Below, in pieces: positions 54,558 to 62,937 of a stretch of DNA of 64,000 nucleotides. The stretch is from Pseudomonas sp. GD04019. Its GTDB lineage: Bacteria; Pseudomonadota; Gammaproteobacteria; Pseudomonadales; Pseudomonadaceae. The stretch spans positions 124,001 to 188,000 of the forward strand of contig NZ_JAOEEA010000004.1 in NCBI RefSeq assembly GCF_029837695.1, written 5' to 3'. Within the stretch, counting starts at the first letter, position 1. Every line of letters starts with the position of its first letter. A program made the position numbers and the translations under genes. The notes beneath the pieces are model-generated. The model was not told where the DNA came from. It made no database searches and saw nothing but the letters and a program-made list of their open reading frames with translations.

Positions 54558-54587
54558 AAAGCCCCGGACCTTGCGGTGCCGGGGCTT
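54558..54587 (-). terminator. Terminator of the alanine/glycine symporter gene
   Basis: AAGCCCCGG with CCGGGGCTT arms; the minus strand continues into five T residues. The plus strand has no clear T-run, so it serves mainly the symporter gene, perhaps also chpE weakly. Confidence 0.7.
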
Positions 54588-54604
54588 CGCTCACAGGCGG
54601 CGAC

Positions 54605-56098
54605 TCAGCGCTGGGTTTCCGCGCGACCCTGCGGTTCGGCGGCGTGCTCGGCGGCGAGGTTGTCCTCGGAGGTCTGCGCGCCCCAGTAGTCGGCGTTCTT
54701 GATGCCCAGTTTCTCCGGGTGGAACACCGGCTCCTTGCCTTCCTTCTGCTGCGCCTCGTAGTCCTTCAGGCACTTGAATGCGGTCTTGTGCATCAGCAGG
54801 ATGGCGGCGATGTTGAGCCAGGCCATCAGGCCCACGCCGAGGTCACCCAGGCCCCAGGCCAGGTCGGCGGTCTTCACCGTGCCGTAGACGGTGGCGGCGA
54901 TGATGCCGGCCTTCAGCAGCAGGGTCAGCACCGGGCGGTGCACCTTGCGGTTGATGTAGGCGATGTTGGTTTCGGCGATGTAGTAGTAGGCCACGATGGT
55001 GGTGAAGGCGAAGAAGAACAGCGCCACGGCGACGAAGATGTTGCCGAAGCCGGGCATGATGTTCTCCATCGCCGTCTGCACATAGCCAGGGCCGGCGGCG
55101 ACACCGGCGATGCCGGTGAACAGGGCGCTACCATCGGGCGCCTGGACGTTGTACTGGCCGGTGATCAGCAGCATGAAAGCGGTGGCGGAGCACACGAACA
55201 GGGTGTCGACATACACCGAGAAGCCCTGCACCAGGCCCTGCTTCACCGGATGGCTGACGGCGGCGGCGGAGGAGGCATGCGGACCGGTACCCTGGCCGGC
55301 CTCGTTGGAGTACACGCCGCGCTTGACGCCCCACATGATGGCCAGGCCGAGGATGGCACCGAAGCCGGCATCCAGGCCGAAAGCGCTCTTGAAGATCAGC
55401 GTGACCACTTCCGGCAGCTTTTCGATGTTCAGCATCACGATGACGCACGCCACCAGGATGTAGCCCAGCGCCATGAAGGGCACGACGAACTCGGCGAAGC
55501 GCGCGATGCGCTTGACCCCGCCGAAGATGATCAGGCCGAGCATGATCGCCAGCACGGCGGCGGTGGTGTTCGGATGCACGCCGAGGGCGGTCTGCACGCT
55601 GGAGGCGATGGAGTTGGCCTGTACACCCGGCAGCAGCAGGCCGCAGGCGAAGATGGTGACGATGGCGAAGACCCAGGCGAACCATTTGATGCCCAGACCC
55701 TTCTCGATGTAGAAGGCCGGGCCGCCGCGGTATTGGCCGTCCAGTTTCTCCTTGTAGACCTGGCCGAGGGTGGACTCGACGAAGGCCGAGCTGGCGCCGA
55801 GGAAGGCCACCATCCACATCCAGAACACCGCACCCGGGCCGCCGAAGGTGATGGCGGTGGCGACGCCGGCGATGTTGCCGGTACCGACGCGACCGGCGAG
55901 GGTCATGGTCAGGGCCTGGAACGAGGTGATGCCGTGTTCGTCGGTGCGCCCGTTGAACATCAGGCGGATCATTTCCTTGAAGTGGCGGACCTGCAGGAAG
56001 CGGCCACGTAGCGAGAAGTACAGACCCACGCCGAGGCACAGGTAGATCAGTGCCGGGCTCCAGACATATCCGTTGAGGGTCGAAACCAGTTCGTTCAT
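54605..56098 (-). CDS. Sodium:alanine/glycine symporter (AGCS family)
   Basis: 497 residues from the ATG at 56098 (AAGGAGC upstream). About eleven membrane helices. The AGCS signature GGPGAVFWMWMVAFLGASSAFVESTLGQVYK lies near residues 85-115, with GRVGTGNIAGVATAI before it. Imports alanine or glycine with sodium. An earlier frame extension is not supported. Downstream of rsmE on the same strand, with a hairpin in between. Confidence 0.93.
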   Translation of the reverse strand: MNELVSTLNGYVWSPALIYLCLGVGLYFSLRGRFLQVRHFKEMIRLMFNGRTDEHGITSFQALTMTLAGRVGTGNIAGVATAITFGGPGAVFWMWMVAFLGASSAFVESTLGQVYKEKLDGQYRGGPAFYIEKGLGIKWFAWVFAIVTIFACGLLLPGVQANSIASSVQTALGVHPNTTAAVLAIMLGLIIFGGVKRIARFAEFVVPFMALGYILVACVIVMLNIEKLPEVVTLIFKSAFGLDAGFGAILGLAIMWGVKRGVYSNEAGQGTGPHASSAAAVSHPVKQGLVQGFSVYVDTLFVCSATAFMLLITGQYNVQAPDGSALFTGIAGVAAGPGYVQTAMENIMPGFGNIFVAVALFFFAFTTIVAYYYIAETNIAYINRKVHRPVLTLLLKAGIIAATVYGTVKTADLAWGLGDLGVGLMAWLNIAAILLMHKTAFKCLKDYEAQQKEGKEPVFHPEKLGIKNADYWGAQTSEDNLAAEHAAEPQGRAETQR

Positions 56099-56175
56099 AT
56101 AGTGCTCCTTGTGCCTCGGGCTTGCAGCGACCCCTTTGTGGGGAGTACGGAGCCCGGGCGAATTATTGTTGGAGT

Positions 56176-56202
56176 GGGGCCGGTGCGATACGAGCCGGCC
56201 CC
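56176..56202. other. Hairpin upstream of the symporter gene
   Basis: GGGGCCGG and CCGGCCCC separated by eleven bases, 78 bp upstream of the symporter ATG and after the rsmE stop. No T-run follows on the minus strand, so terminator function is doubtful; it could shape the symporter leader. The remainder of the 224-bp gap shows no gene. Confidence 0.4.
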
Positions 56203-56322
56203 GGCAAGGGCGAAGCGCGGTGGTAGACCGTCGCTTCGTCATTGGCGCGCAGAGCATGCCAGAGGCGGACGGCCGCGCCATCCCTTGAAGTCACATCTTG
56301 TTACGCCCAGACGACAATCGCT

Positions 56323-57042
56323 CTAGAAATCGCCCCACAGCTGCTGGGCCACGGCCAGCGCTACCACTGGTGCGGTCTCGGTACGCAGCACGCGCGGGCC
56401 CAGGCGGGCGGCGTTGAAGCCGGCGCCCTTGGCCTGTTCCACCTCGGCATCGCTGAGGCCGCCTTCCGGGCCGATCAGGAAGGCCAGGGTCGCGGGGCTG
56501 GCGTGGCTGGTCAGCGGCTCGGCCACCGGATGCAGCACCAGTTTCAGCTCGGCGTCGCTGTGCTTGAGCCAGTCGGCCAGCAGCATCGGCGAGTGGATCA
56601 CCGGCAGCTCCGAGCGGCCGCACTGTTCGCAGGCGCTGATCGCCACCTGGCGCCAGTGGGCCAGGCGCTTGTCGGCGCGCTCGTCCTTCAGGCGCACTTC
56701 GCAGCGCTCGGAGACGATCGGGGTGATCTCGTTGGCGCCCAGTTCGGTGGCCTTCTGGATCGCCCAGTCCATGCGTTCGCCGCGTGACAGGCCCTGGCCC
56801 AGGTGCACGCGCAGGCGCGACTCGGGCTGGCCGGCGAACTGCTCGCGCAGCTCGACCCGCACCGTCTTCTTGCCCACCTCGATCAGCTCGCCAAGGTACT
56901 CCTGCCCGCTGCCGTCGAACAGCTGCACGGCATCGCCCACCGCATGCCGCAGCACGCGGCCGATGTAGTGCGCCTGGGCCTCGGGCAGCTCGTGCTGGCC
57001 GAGGGAGAGCGGAGCGTCGATAAAGAAGCGGGATAGGCGCAT
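56323..57042 (-). CDS. rsmE: 16S rRNA m3U1498 methyltransferase RsmE
   Basis: 239 residues, start ATG at 57042. SPOUT methyltransferase: N-terminal PUA-like domain (FFIDAPLSLGQHELPEAQAHYIGRVLRHAVGDAVQLFDGSG), LIGPEGGLSDAEVEQAKGAGF and LGPRVLRTETAPVVALAVAQ at the knot. Methylates U1498 in helix 44 of 16S rRNA. Possibly transcribed with the gene downstream; position next to bioA is conserved in Pseudomonas. Confidence 0.95.
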   Translation of the reverse strand: MRLSRFFIDAPLSLGQHELPEAQAHYIGRVLRHAVGDAVQLFDGSGQEYLGELIEVGKKTVRVELREQFAGQPESRLRVHLGQGLSRGERMDWAIQKATELGANEITPIVSERCEVRLKDERADKRLAHWRQVAISACEQCGRSELPVIHSPMLLADWLKHSDAELKLVLHPVAEPLTSHASPATLAFLIGPEGGLSDAEVEQAKGAGFNAARLGPRVLRTETAPVVALAVAQQLWGDF

Positions 57043-57095
57043 GGGGCAGGAACCTGGGGACGAGGCGCGAATTTTAACGGCGAGGTCTGGACGGG

Positions 57096-57166
57096 GGTAG
57101 GGTGGACAGCGCGATATCCGTCCACCGATCCGGCGCCACGGTGGATGCTGCGCGTCCTCCACCCTG
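57096..57166. repeat. GGGTGGA/TCCACCC repeat cluster
   Basis: TAGGGTGGACAGCGCG, TCCACC, GGTGGA and CGTCCTCCACCCTGC form nested inverted copies in the rsmE-bioA gap. It matches a well-known Pseudomonas intergenic repeat type and may act as a terminator or protein-binding hairpin. Not coding. Confidence 0.65.
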
Positions 57167-57176
57167 CTGTCGAGGT

Positions 57177-58583
57177 TCAGCCCGGGTCGCGATGGTTGGG
57201 GTGGAGGTCGCTGACGACGCTGACGCTGACCGACTCGCGGGTGGCGATATCGATGCCTTCGCTGGCCACTTCGGCGAGGAAGTCGATCTGCTCCGGGGTG
57301 ATCACGTAGGGCGGCAGGAAGTACACCACGCTGCCCAGCGGGCGCAGCAGGGCGCCGCGTTCCAGGGCGTGCTGGTAGACCTGCAGGCCGCGGCGTTGCT
57401 GCCAGGGGTAGGCGGTCTTGCTCGCCTTGTCCTGCACCATCTCGATGGCGAGGGCCATGCCGGTCTGACGGACCTCGGCCACATGCGCGTGATCCTTGAG
57501 GTGCTCTGTGGCGCTGGCCATGCGCGCAGCCAGCGCCTTGTTGCGCTCGATCACGTTGTCGTCGCGGAAGATATCCAGGGTCGCCAGGGCGGCGGCGCAG
57601 GCCAGCGGGTTGCCGGTGTAGGTGTGCGAGTGCAGGAAGGCGCGCAGGGTGGCGTAGTCGTCGTAGAACGCCTCGTACACCTGGTCGGTGGTGAGCACGG
57701 CGGCCATTGGCAGGTAGCCGCCGGTGAGGGCCTTGGACAGCACCAGGAAGTCCGGGGTGATGCCGGCCTGCTCGCAGGCGAACATGCTGCCGGTACGGCC
57801 GAAGCCGACGGCGATCTCGTCGTGGATCAGGTGCACGCCGAAACGGTCGCAGGCCTCGCGCAGCAGCTTAAGGTAGATGGGGTGGTACATGCGCATGCCG
57901 CCGGCGCCCTGGATCAGCGGCTCGACGATGACCGCGGCGACTTCATGGTGATGCTCGGCCAGGGTCTGCTCCATGGCGGCGAACATAGTGCGCGAGTGCT
58001 CTTCCCAGCCCATGCCCTCGGGGCGCAGGTAGCAGTCCGGGCTCGGCACCTTGATGGTGTCGAGCAGCAGGGCCTTGTAGGTGTCGGTGAACAGCGCCAC
58101 GTCGCCCACCGACATGGCCGCCACGGTCTCGCCGTGGTAGCTGTTGGTGAGGGTGACGAAGCGCTTCTTCGCAGGCGCACCAGTGTTGATCCAGTAGTGG
58201 TGGCTCATCTTCAGCGCCACCTCGATGCCCGAGGAGCCGTTGTCGGCGTAGAACACCTTATCCAGGCCGGGCGGTGTGATCTGTACCAGGCGTTCGGACA
58301 GCTCGACCACCGGGGCGTGGGTGAAGCCGGCCAGCATCACGTGTTCCAGGCTGTCCAGCTGCTCGCGGATGCGCTGGCTGATCCGCGGGTTGCCGTGGCC
58401 GAACACGTTGACCCACCAGGAGCTGACCGCATCCAGGTAGCGCTTGCCGTCGAAGTCCTCCAGCCACACGCCGTCGCCGCGCTTAATCGGGATCAGCGGC
58501 AGGCGTTCGTGGTCCTTCATCTGGGTGCAGGGGTGCCAAAGCACGGCGAGGTCGCGCTGCATCCACTGGTTGTTCTGGCTCAT
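57177..58583 (-). CDS. bioA: Adenosylmethionine-8-amino-7-oxononanoate aminotransferase
   Basis: 468 residues, PLP-dependent class III aminotransferase of biotin synthesis. N-terminal DLAVLWHPCTQMKDHERLPLIPIKRGDGVWLEDFDGKRYLDAVSSWWVN, and the PLP Lys in LSKALTGGYLPMAAVL (about 282). Converts KAPA to DAPA using SAM as amino donor. Divergent from the cytochrome b561 gene. Confidence 0.96.
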   Translation of the reverse strand: MSQNNQWMQRDLAVLWHPCTQMKDHERLPLIPIKRGDGVWLEDFDGKRYLDAVSSWWVNVFGHGNPRISQRIREQLDSLEHVMLAGFTHAPVVELSERLVQITPPGLDKVFYADNGSSGIEVALKMSHHYWINTGAPAKKRFVTLTNSYHGETVAAMSVGDVALFTDTYKALLLDTIKVPSPDCYLRPEGMGWEEHSRTMFAAMEQTLAEHHHEVAAVIVEPLIQGAGGMRMYHPIYLKLLREACDRFGVHLIHDEIAVGFGRTGSMFACEQAGITPDFLVLSKALTGGYLPMAAVLTTDQVYEAFYDDYATLRAFLHSHTYTGNPLACAAALATLDIFRDDNVIERNKALAARMASATEHLKDHAHVAEVRQTGMALAIEMVQDKASKTAYPWQQRRGLQVYQHALERGALLRPLGSVVYFLPPYVITPEQIDFLAEVASEGIDIATRESVSVSVVSDLHPNHRDPG

Positions 58584-58751
58584 GGGGCTTCTCCGAAACG
58601 AATGCGAGTGAGACTACCAGAAGGCCCTCGCGGATACGCCGCTCGCCGCTGGTCCTCGGGAATGTGCCGTCCAGAGCCGCGGCGGCGAACTTGATGGCGT
58701 GCTCGCGGACTAACCCGGCGGTGCGCAACTATCTGTTTACTCGATATTTCG

Positions 58752-58769
58752 AAGCGAAAATTTCCGCTT
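58752..58769. promoter_or_regulatory. Near-palindrome in the bioA/b561 divergent region
   Basis: AAGCGAAAATTTCCGCTT differs from its own reverse complement at one symmetric base pair. It lies in an AT-rich part of the 242-bp divergent region, 57 bp before the b561 ATG, so it is a candidate operator or promoter site. No protein can be named. Confidence 0.35.
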
Positions 58770-58825
58770 TTATTCGATGCGTTTGCCGCTAGGCTGTCTT
58801 CCATCCCCGGTACGGAAAGATTCTC

Positions 58826-59380
58826 ATGCAGTGGCGCAACTCCAACTCCACCTATGGCCTGGTCAGCATCGCGCTGCACTGGCTGGTGGCCCTGACGGTG
58901 TTCGGTCTGTTCGGTGTCGGTCTGTGGATGGTCGGCCTGGACTACTACAGCGGCTGGTACCGCACAGCGCCCGATCTGCACAAGAGCGTCGGCATCACCC
59001 TGTTCGTGGTCATGCTCGCTCGGGTTGTTTGGCGCTTCCTCAGCCCGCCACCACCGGCCCCGGTCAACCACGGCGCCGTCACTCGCCTGGCTTCCAAGGC
59101 CGGCCACGCCTTCCTCTACCTGGCGCTGTTCGTGTTGATGCTCAGCGGCTACCTGATTTCCACCGCCGATGGGCGTGGCATCCCGGTGTTCGGCCTGGTC
59201 GAAGTACCGGCCACCCTGACCAGCATTCCCGACCAGGCCGACATCGCCGGCGTGGTCCACGAATACCTCGCCTGGGCCCTGGTGATCTTCGCCGGTCTGC
59301 ATGCCCTGGCGGCCCTCAAACACCATTTCATTGACCGTGACGCCACCCTGGTGCGCATGTTCGGTCGCACCGGCAAGTAA
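58826..59380 (+). CDS. Cytochrome b561 family protein
   Basis: 184 residues with four membrane helices. Heme-ligand His lie in SIALHWLVALTVFG, LHKSVGITLF, KAGHAFLYLALFVLM and VHEYLAWALVIFAGLHALAALKHHF. Quinol- or superoxide-linked electron transfer at the inner membrane. It is 18 bp ahead of the yceI gene, with which it is usually paired. Confidence 0.93.
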   Translation: MQWRNSNSTYGLVSIALHWLVALTVFGLFGVGLWMVGLDYYSGWYRTAPDLHKSVGITLFVVMLARVVWRFLSPPPPAPVNHGAVTRLASKAGHAFLYLALFVLMLSGYLISTADGRGIPVFGLVEVPATLTSIPDQADIAGVVHEYLAWALVIFAGLHALAALKHHFIDRDATLVRMFGRTGK

Positions 59381-59398
59381 CCCACAAGGAGACTGTTA

Positions 59399-59974
59399 AT
59401 GCTCAAGCAATCCCTCGCCGCCCTGACCCTGGGCGCTGCCCTGTTCGCTGGCCAGGCCATGGCCGCCGACTACGCCATCGACAAGGAAGGCCAGCACGCC
59501 TTCATCAACTTCAAGATCAGCCACCTGGGCTACAGCTGGCTGTACGGCACCTTCAACGACTTCGACGGCAGCTTCAGCTTCGACGCCAAGGCGCCGGAAG
59601 CCAGCAAGGTCAGCGTCAAGATCAACACCGCCAGCGTCGACTCCAACCACGCCGAGCGTGATAAGCACCTGCGCAGCGGCGACTTCCTCAACGTCGACAA
59701 GAACCCGACCGCGACCTTCGAGTCCACCTCGGTCAAGAGCACCGGCGAGGGCACTGCCGACATCACCGGCAACCTGACCCTGAACGGCGTGACCAAGCCG
59801 GTGGTGATCGCCGCCAAGTTCCTCGGCGAAGGCAGCGACCCGTGGGGCGGCTACCGCGCCGGCTTCGAGGGCAGCACCAAGCTGAAGCTGAAGGACTTCG
59901 ACATCCAGAAGGACCTCGGCCCGGCTTCCCAGGAAGTGGAGCTGATTATTTCGGTGGAAGGCGTGCGCCAGTAA
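59399..59974 (+). CDS. yceI: YceI-family periplasmic lipid-binding protein
   Basis: 191 residues with a signal peptide ([22 protein letters not shown], then ADYAID). Lipocalin-like YceI fold with [33 protein letters not shown] and the C-terminal LKLKDFDI. Binds isoprenoid-like lipids such as quinones in known members. GGAG precedes the ATG; the operon with the b561 gene suggests a redox or quinone role. Confidence 0.94.
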   Translation: MLKQSLAALTLGAALFAGQAMAADYAIDKEGQHAFINFKISHLGYSWLYGTFNDFDGSFSFDAKAPEASKVSVKINTASVDSNHAERDKHLRSGDFLNVDKNPTATFESTSVKSTGEGTADITGNLTLNGVTKPVVIAAKFLGEGSDPWGGYRAGFEGSTKLKLKDFDIQKDLGPASQEVELIISVEGVRQ

Positions 59975-60003
59975 TCCGCACCCTGGCCACGTTCTAGTGG
60001 CAC

Positions 60004-60032
60004 AAAAAAGCCGGCCCTTGGGCCGGCTTTTT
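60004..60032. terminator. Bidirectional terminator between yceI and the helicase gene
   Basis: AAAAAGCCGGCC and GGCCGGCTTTTT around CTTG, with A/T-runs on both sides. Confidence 0.88.
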
Positions 60033-60045
60033 CATTGCGCGAGGA

Positions 60046-61908
60046 TTACTCCGCCGCGTCGCTCTTGCGCGTCAGCAGCGCCGGCTTTTCGCCGCGTGGA
60101 CGGCTGTCCTGCAGGCTTTCCAGCTGCTCCATGGTCGGCAGGCGCTCACCCTTGCGGATGATCAGCGGCTGCTTGGCCGCGCGGCTGTCCTGCACCGCCG
60201 GTTCCTGGCGCTCGTAGCGCGGCTCGTCGCGACGACCGCCGCCCTGGCCGCGCTGGCCGCCCTGGCGCTGGCCACGGTTCTGGCCCTGGCCGCCACCCTG
60301 ACGCTGCCCAGCAGGTTTGCCCTGGCGTTGACCACCTTGACCGCCACCGCCCTGGCGCTGGCCCTGTTGGCCGCCGCCCTGGCTGCGCTGACCGCCACCC
60401 TGGCCACCGCCGCGACGCGGATTGCGCCCCTGGGGCTTCGGCTGGGTCGGCACGTAGTCGGCGCGGTTGCCGAAGTTGTCGAAATCGTCGTCGAGGAACT
60501 CTTCCGGATCGCGATCGGGGTGTACTTTCGGCGCCTGCGATTGTGGCTGCGCCTGACGCGGCTGGCGCGCCTGCTGACCCTGCTGCTGCTCGCCGTCGCC
60601 CTTGCCTTTGCCGCGGCGACGCTTGCGCTTCTTGCCCTGGCCTTCGCCGGCTTCGCCAGCGGCTTTGGGCTCGTGCTTGGCTTCATGGCGCGGCTTGTCG
60701 GCGCGTGGCTGGCGCTCGGGGCGCGGGCCGCGCACTTCCGGCTTCTCCGCCTCGACGCTGGCCGGGTCGAAGCCCTGCATGTCGCCATCGGGGATACGCT
60801 GCTTGGTCAGGCGCTCGATGGCCTTGAGCAGTTTCTCCTCGTCCGGCGCCACCAGCGAGATGGCCTCGCCACTGCGCCCGGCACGGCCGGTACGGCCGAT
60901 GCGGTGGACGTAGTCTTCCTCGACGTTGGGCAGCTCGAAGTTGACCACGTGGGGCAGCTGGTCGATGTCCAGGCCGCGGGCGGCGATGTCGGTGGCGACC
61001 AGGATGCGCACCTGGTTGGCCTTGAAGTCGGCCAGGGCCTTGGTGCGCGCATTCTGGCTCTTGTTGCCATGGATCGCGGCGGCCGGCAGGCCGTGCTTGT
61101 CCAGGTACTCGGCCAGGCGGTTGGCGCCGTGCTTGGTGCGGGTGAAGACCAGCACCTGTTCCCAGGCGCCAATGGTCACCAGGTGGGCGAGGAGGGCGCG
61201 CTTGTGGCTGGCCGGCAGGCGGAACACGCGCTGCTCGATGCGCTCGACCGTGGTGTTCGGCGGCGTCACTTCGATGCGCTCGGGGTTGTGCAGCAGCTTG
61301 CCGGCCAGGTCGGTGATGTCCTTGGAGAAGGTCGCCGAGAACAGCAGGTTCTGGCGCTGGGCCGGCAGCTTGGCCAGCACCTTCTTCACGTCGTGGATGA
61401 AGCCCATGTCGAGCATGCGGTCGGCTTCGTCGAGGACCAGGATCTCCACATGGGAGAGGTCGATGGCCTTCTGGTTGACCAGGTCGAGCAGACGACCGGG
61501 GCAGGCGACCAGGACGTCGACGCCCTTGGCCAGGGCCTGCACCTGCGGGTTCATGCCGACGCCGCCGAAGATGCAGGCGCTGACGAATTTCAGGTCGCGG
61601 GCATAGACCTTGAAGCTGTCATGCACCTGGGCGGCCAGTTCGCGCGTCGGGGTCAGTACCAGGACCCGGGGTTGTTTCGGGCCGTGGCGATGTTCGCGGT
61701 CCGGATGGCCGTTGGGAAACAGGCGCTCGAGGATCGGCAGGGCGAAGCCCGCGGTTTTACCGGTACCCGTCTGGGCGGCGACCATCAGGTCGCGGCCTTG
61801 CAACACGGCGGGAATGGCCCGCTGCTGCACCGGAGTGGGTTGGGTGTAGCCGGCAGCTTCTACCGCATTGGCTAAAGCCTCGGAGAGACCGAGGGAAACA
61901 AAGGACAT
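60046..61908 (-). CDS. rhlE: RhlE-type DEAD-box RNA helicase
   Basis: 620 residues. Helicase core 1-380: Q motif [56 protein letters not shown] (DEAD), SATF and [10 protein letters not shown]. The tail (about 385-620) is a basic, low-complexity region, rich in Gly, Gln and Arg ([15 protein letters not shown]). RNA unwinding in RNA decay and ribosome assembly, often cold-induced. A 199-bp leader precedes the helicase up to the next gene's end. Confidence 0.92.
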   Translation of the reverse strand: MSFVSLGLSEALANAVEAAGYTQPTPVQQRAIPAVLQGRDLMVAAQTGTGKTAGFALPILERLFPNGHPDREHRHGPKQPRVLVLTPTRELAAQVHDSFKVYARDLKFVSACIFGGVGMNPQVQALAKGVDVLVACPGRLLDLVNQKAIDLSHVEILVLDEADRMLDMGFIHDVKKVLAKLPAQRQNLLFSATFSKDITDLAGKLLHNPERIEVTPPNTTVERIEQRVFRLPASHKRALLAHLVTIGAWEQVLVFTRTKHGANRLAEYLDKHGLPAAAIHGNKSQNARTKALADFKANQVRILVATDIAARGLDIDQLPHVVNFELPNVEEDYVHRIGRTGRAGRSGEAISLVAPDEEKLLKAIERLTKQRIPDGDMQGFDPASVEAEKPEVRGPRPERQPRADKPRHEAKHEPKAAGEAGEGQGKKRKRRRGKGKGDGEQQQGQQARQPRQAQPQSQAPKVHPDRDPEEFLDDDFDNFGNRADYVPTQPKPQGRNPRRGGGQGGGQRSQGGGQQGQRQGGGGQGGQRQGKPAGQRQGGGQGQNRGQRQGGQRGQGGGRRDEPRYERQEPAVQDSRAAKQPLIIRKGERLPTMEQLESLQDSRPRGEKPALLTRKSDAAE

Positions 61909-62107
61909 GAGTCATCCTGTCATATTGGGGCGAAGGCCCATTGGGGAAGTTGCCTGGCTTGAATCGCTCTTGCTGAACGATCCCGTCCGGTACTGCTGGG
62001 CGATGGGTTGCCGAGCATCCGGGCGCAAGCCTGGCGGGAGCCCGGAGTATAACAGAGCAACATGGCTACGCCGCTAGCTGCCCGTCGCCTGATTTTCGTG
62101 GCCTGGG

Positions 62108-62878
62108 TCAATCCTTGGCGGCGATCGGCGCATCGGCCGGCTCGGCATAGCGCGCCTGCAGGCGGGCGTAGGCCGGCTCGCGCTTGAAGCGGCGCAGCTC
62201 GCGGGCGAAGTGCTCGGCCAATGCCGCCAGTTCCGGCGTGCGGCGCAGGGCCAGGTAGAGGCGGTCCTCGCCGACGGCCTTGCGGTTGTAGCCGAGCTGC
62301 GCGCCGAGCCCCAGGCGCGCGGCCAGGTACATGCCGGCGCGGCGGTCGTTGACCACCAGGTCCACCCGCTGGCGCACCAGCTTGCCCAGGTTGGCCTCGT
62401 GGGTCGGCGCTTCCTCACGGCTGAACAGGCGCGACTCGCGGAAGGCCTGGTCGTTGTACCAGTAGCCGGGCGAAGTGCCGATCAGCAGGTCGCGCAGGTC
62501 GTCCAGCTTGCGGTAGGGGTAGGGGCGTTGGCGGGCATAGAACAGCACGAACTCCACCTCCGACAGCGGCTCCTCGATGAACAGCATCTGCGGCTCGCGT
62601 TCGGCGATGTGGAAGATATCGAGGACGCCGTCGGCATGCCCCTGCTCGAAGGCCAGCAGGCAGCGCTTCCACGGCAGGAATTGCCACTCGACTTCCACGC
62701 CCAGGCGGCGCAGCACTTCGGCGCTGGTCTCGTAGTCGAGCCCGGCCGGCTGGCCGTTCTCCTCGTAGACGTAGGGAGCCCAGGCCTCGGTGACGATGCG
62801 CAGCGGCTCCGCCCGCGCCGTGACGGCGAGGCAGAGCAGCAGTGAGGTGGCGTAAATATGGCGCTGGAATAATGGCAT
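62108..62878 (-). CDS. Periplasmic solute-binding protein (SBP_bac_3 type)
   Basis: 256 residues from the ATG at 62878. Signal peptide MPLFQRHIYATSLLLCLAVTA with likely cleavage before EPLRIV. The mature protein begins EPLRIVTEAWAPYVYEENGQPAGLDYETSAEVLRRLG, typical of family-3 solute-binding proteins for polar amino acids and analogues. No ABC permease or ATPase is next to it, so the ligand is unknown and it may serve as a lone sensor or orphan binding protein. Confidence 0.85.
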   Translation of the reverse strand: MPLFQRHIYATSLLLCLAVTARAEPLRIVTEAWAPYVYEENGQPAGLDYETSAEVLRRLGVEVEWQFLPWKRCLLAFEQGHADGVLDIFHIAEREPQMLFIEEPLSEVEFVLFYARQRPYPYRKLDDLRDLLIGTSPGYWYNDQAFRESRLFSREEAPTHEANLGKLVRQRVDLVVNDRRAGMYLAARLGLGAQLGYNRKAVGEDRLYLALRRTPELAALAEHFARELRRFKREPAYARLQARYAEPADAPIAAKD

Positions 62879-62937
62879 TGCGCCAGAGTAGCGAGATTGC
62901 CTCTGCCGCAACAGTGATCAATTGGTCGAATGCGGGA

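Noticed and set aside
56099..56322. Glycine or other riboswitch before the symporter
   Set aside because: A hairpin exists but the conserved glycine-aptamer blocks were not found by eye.
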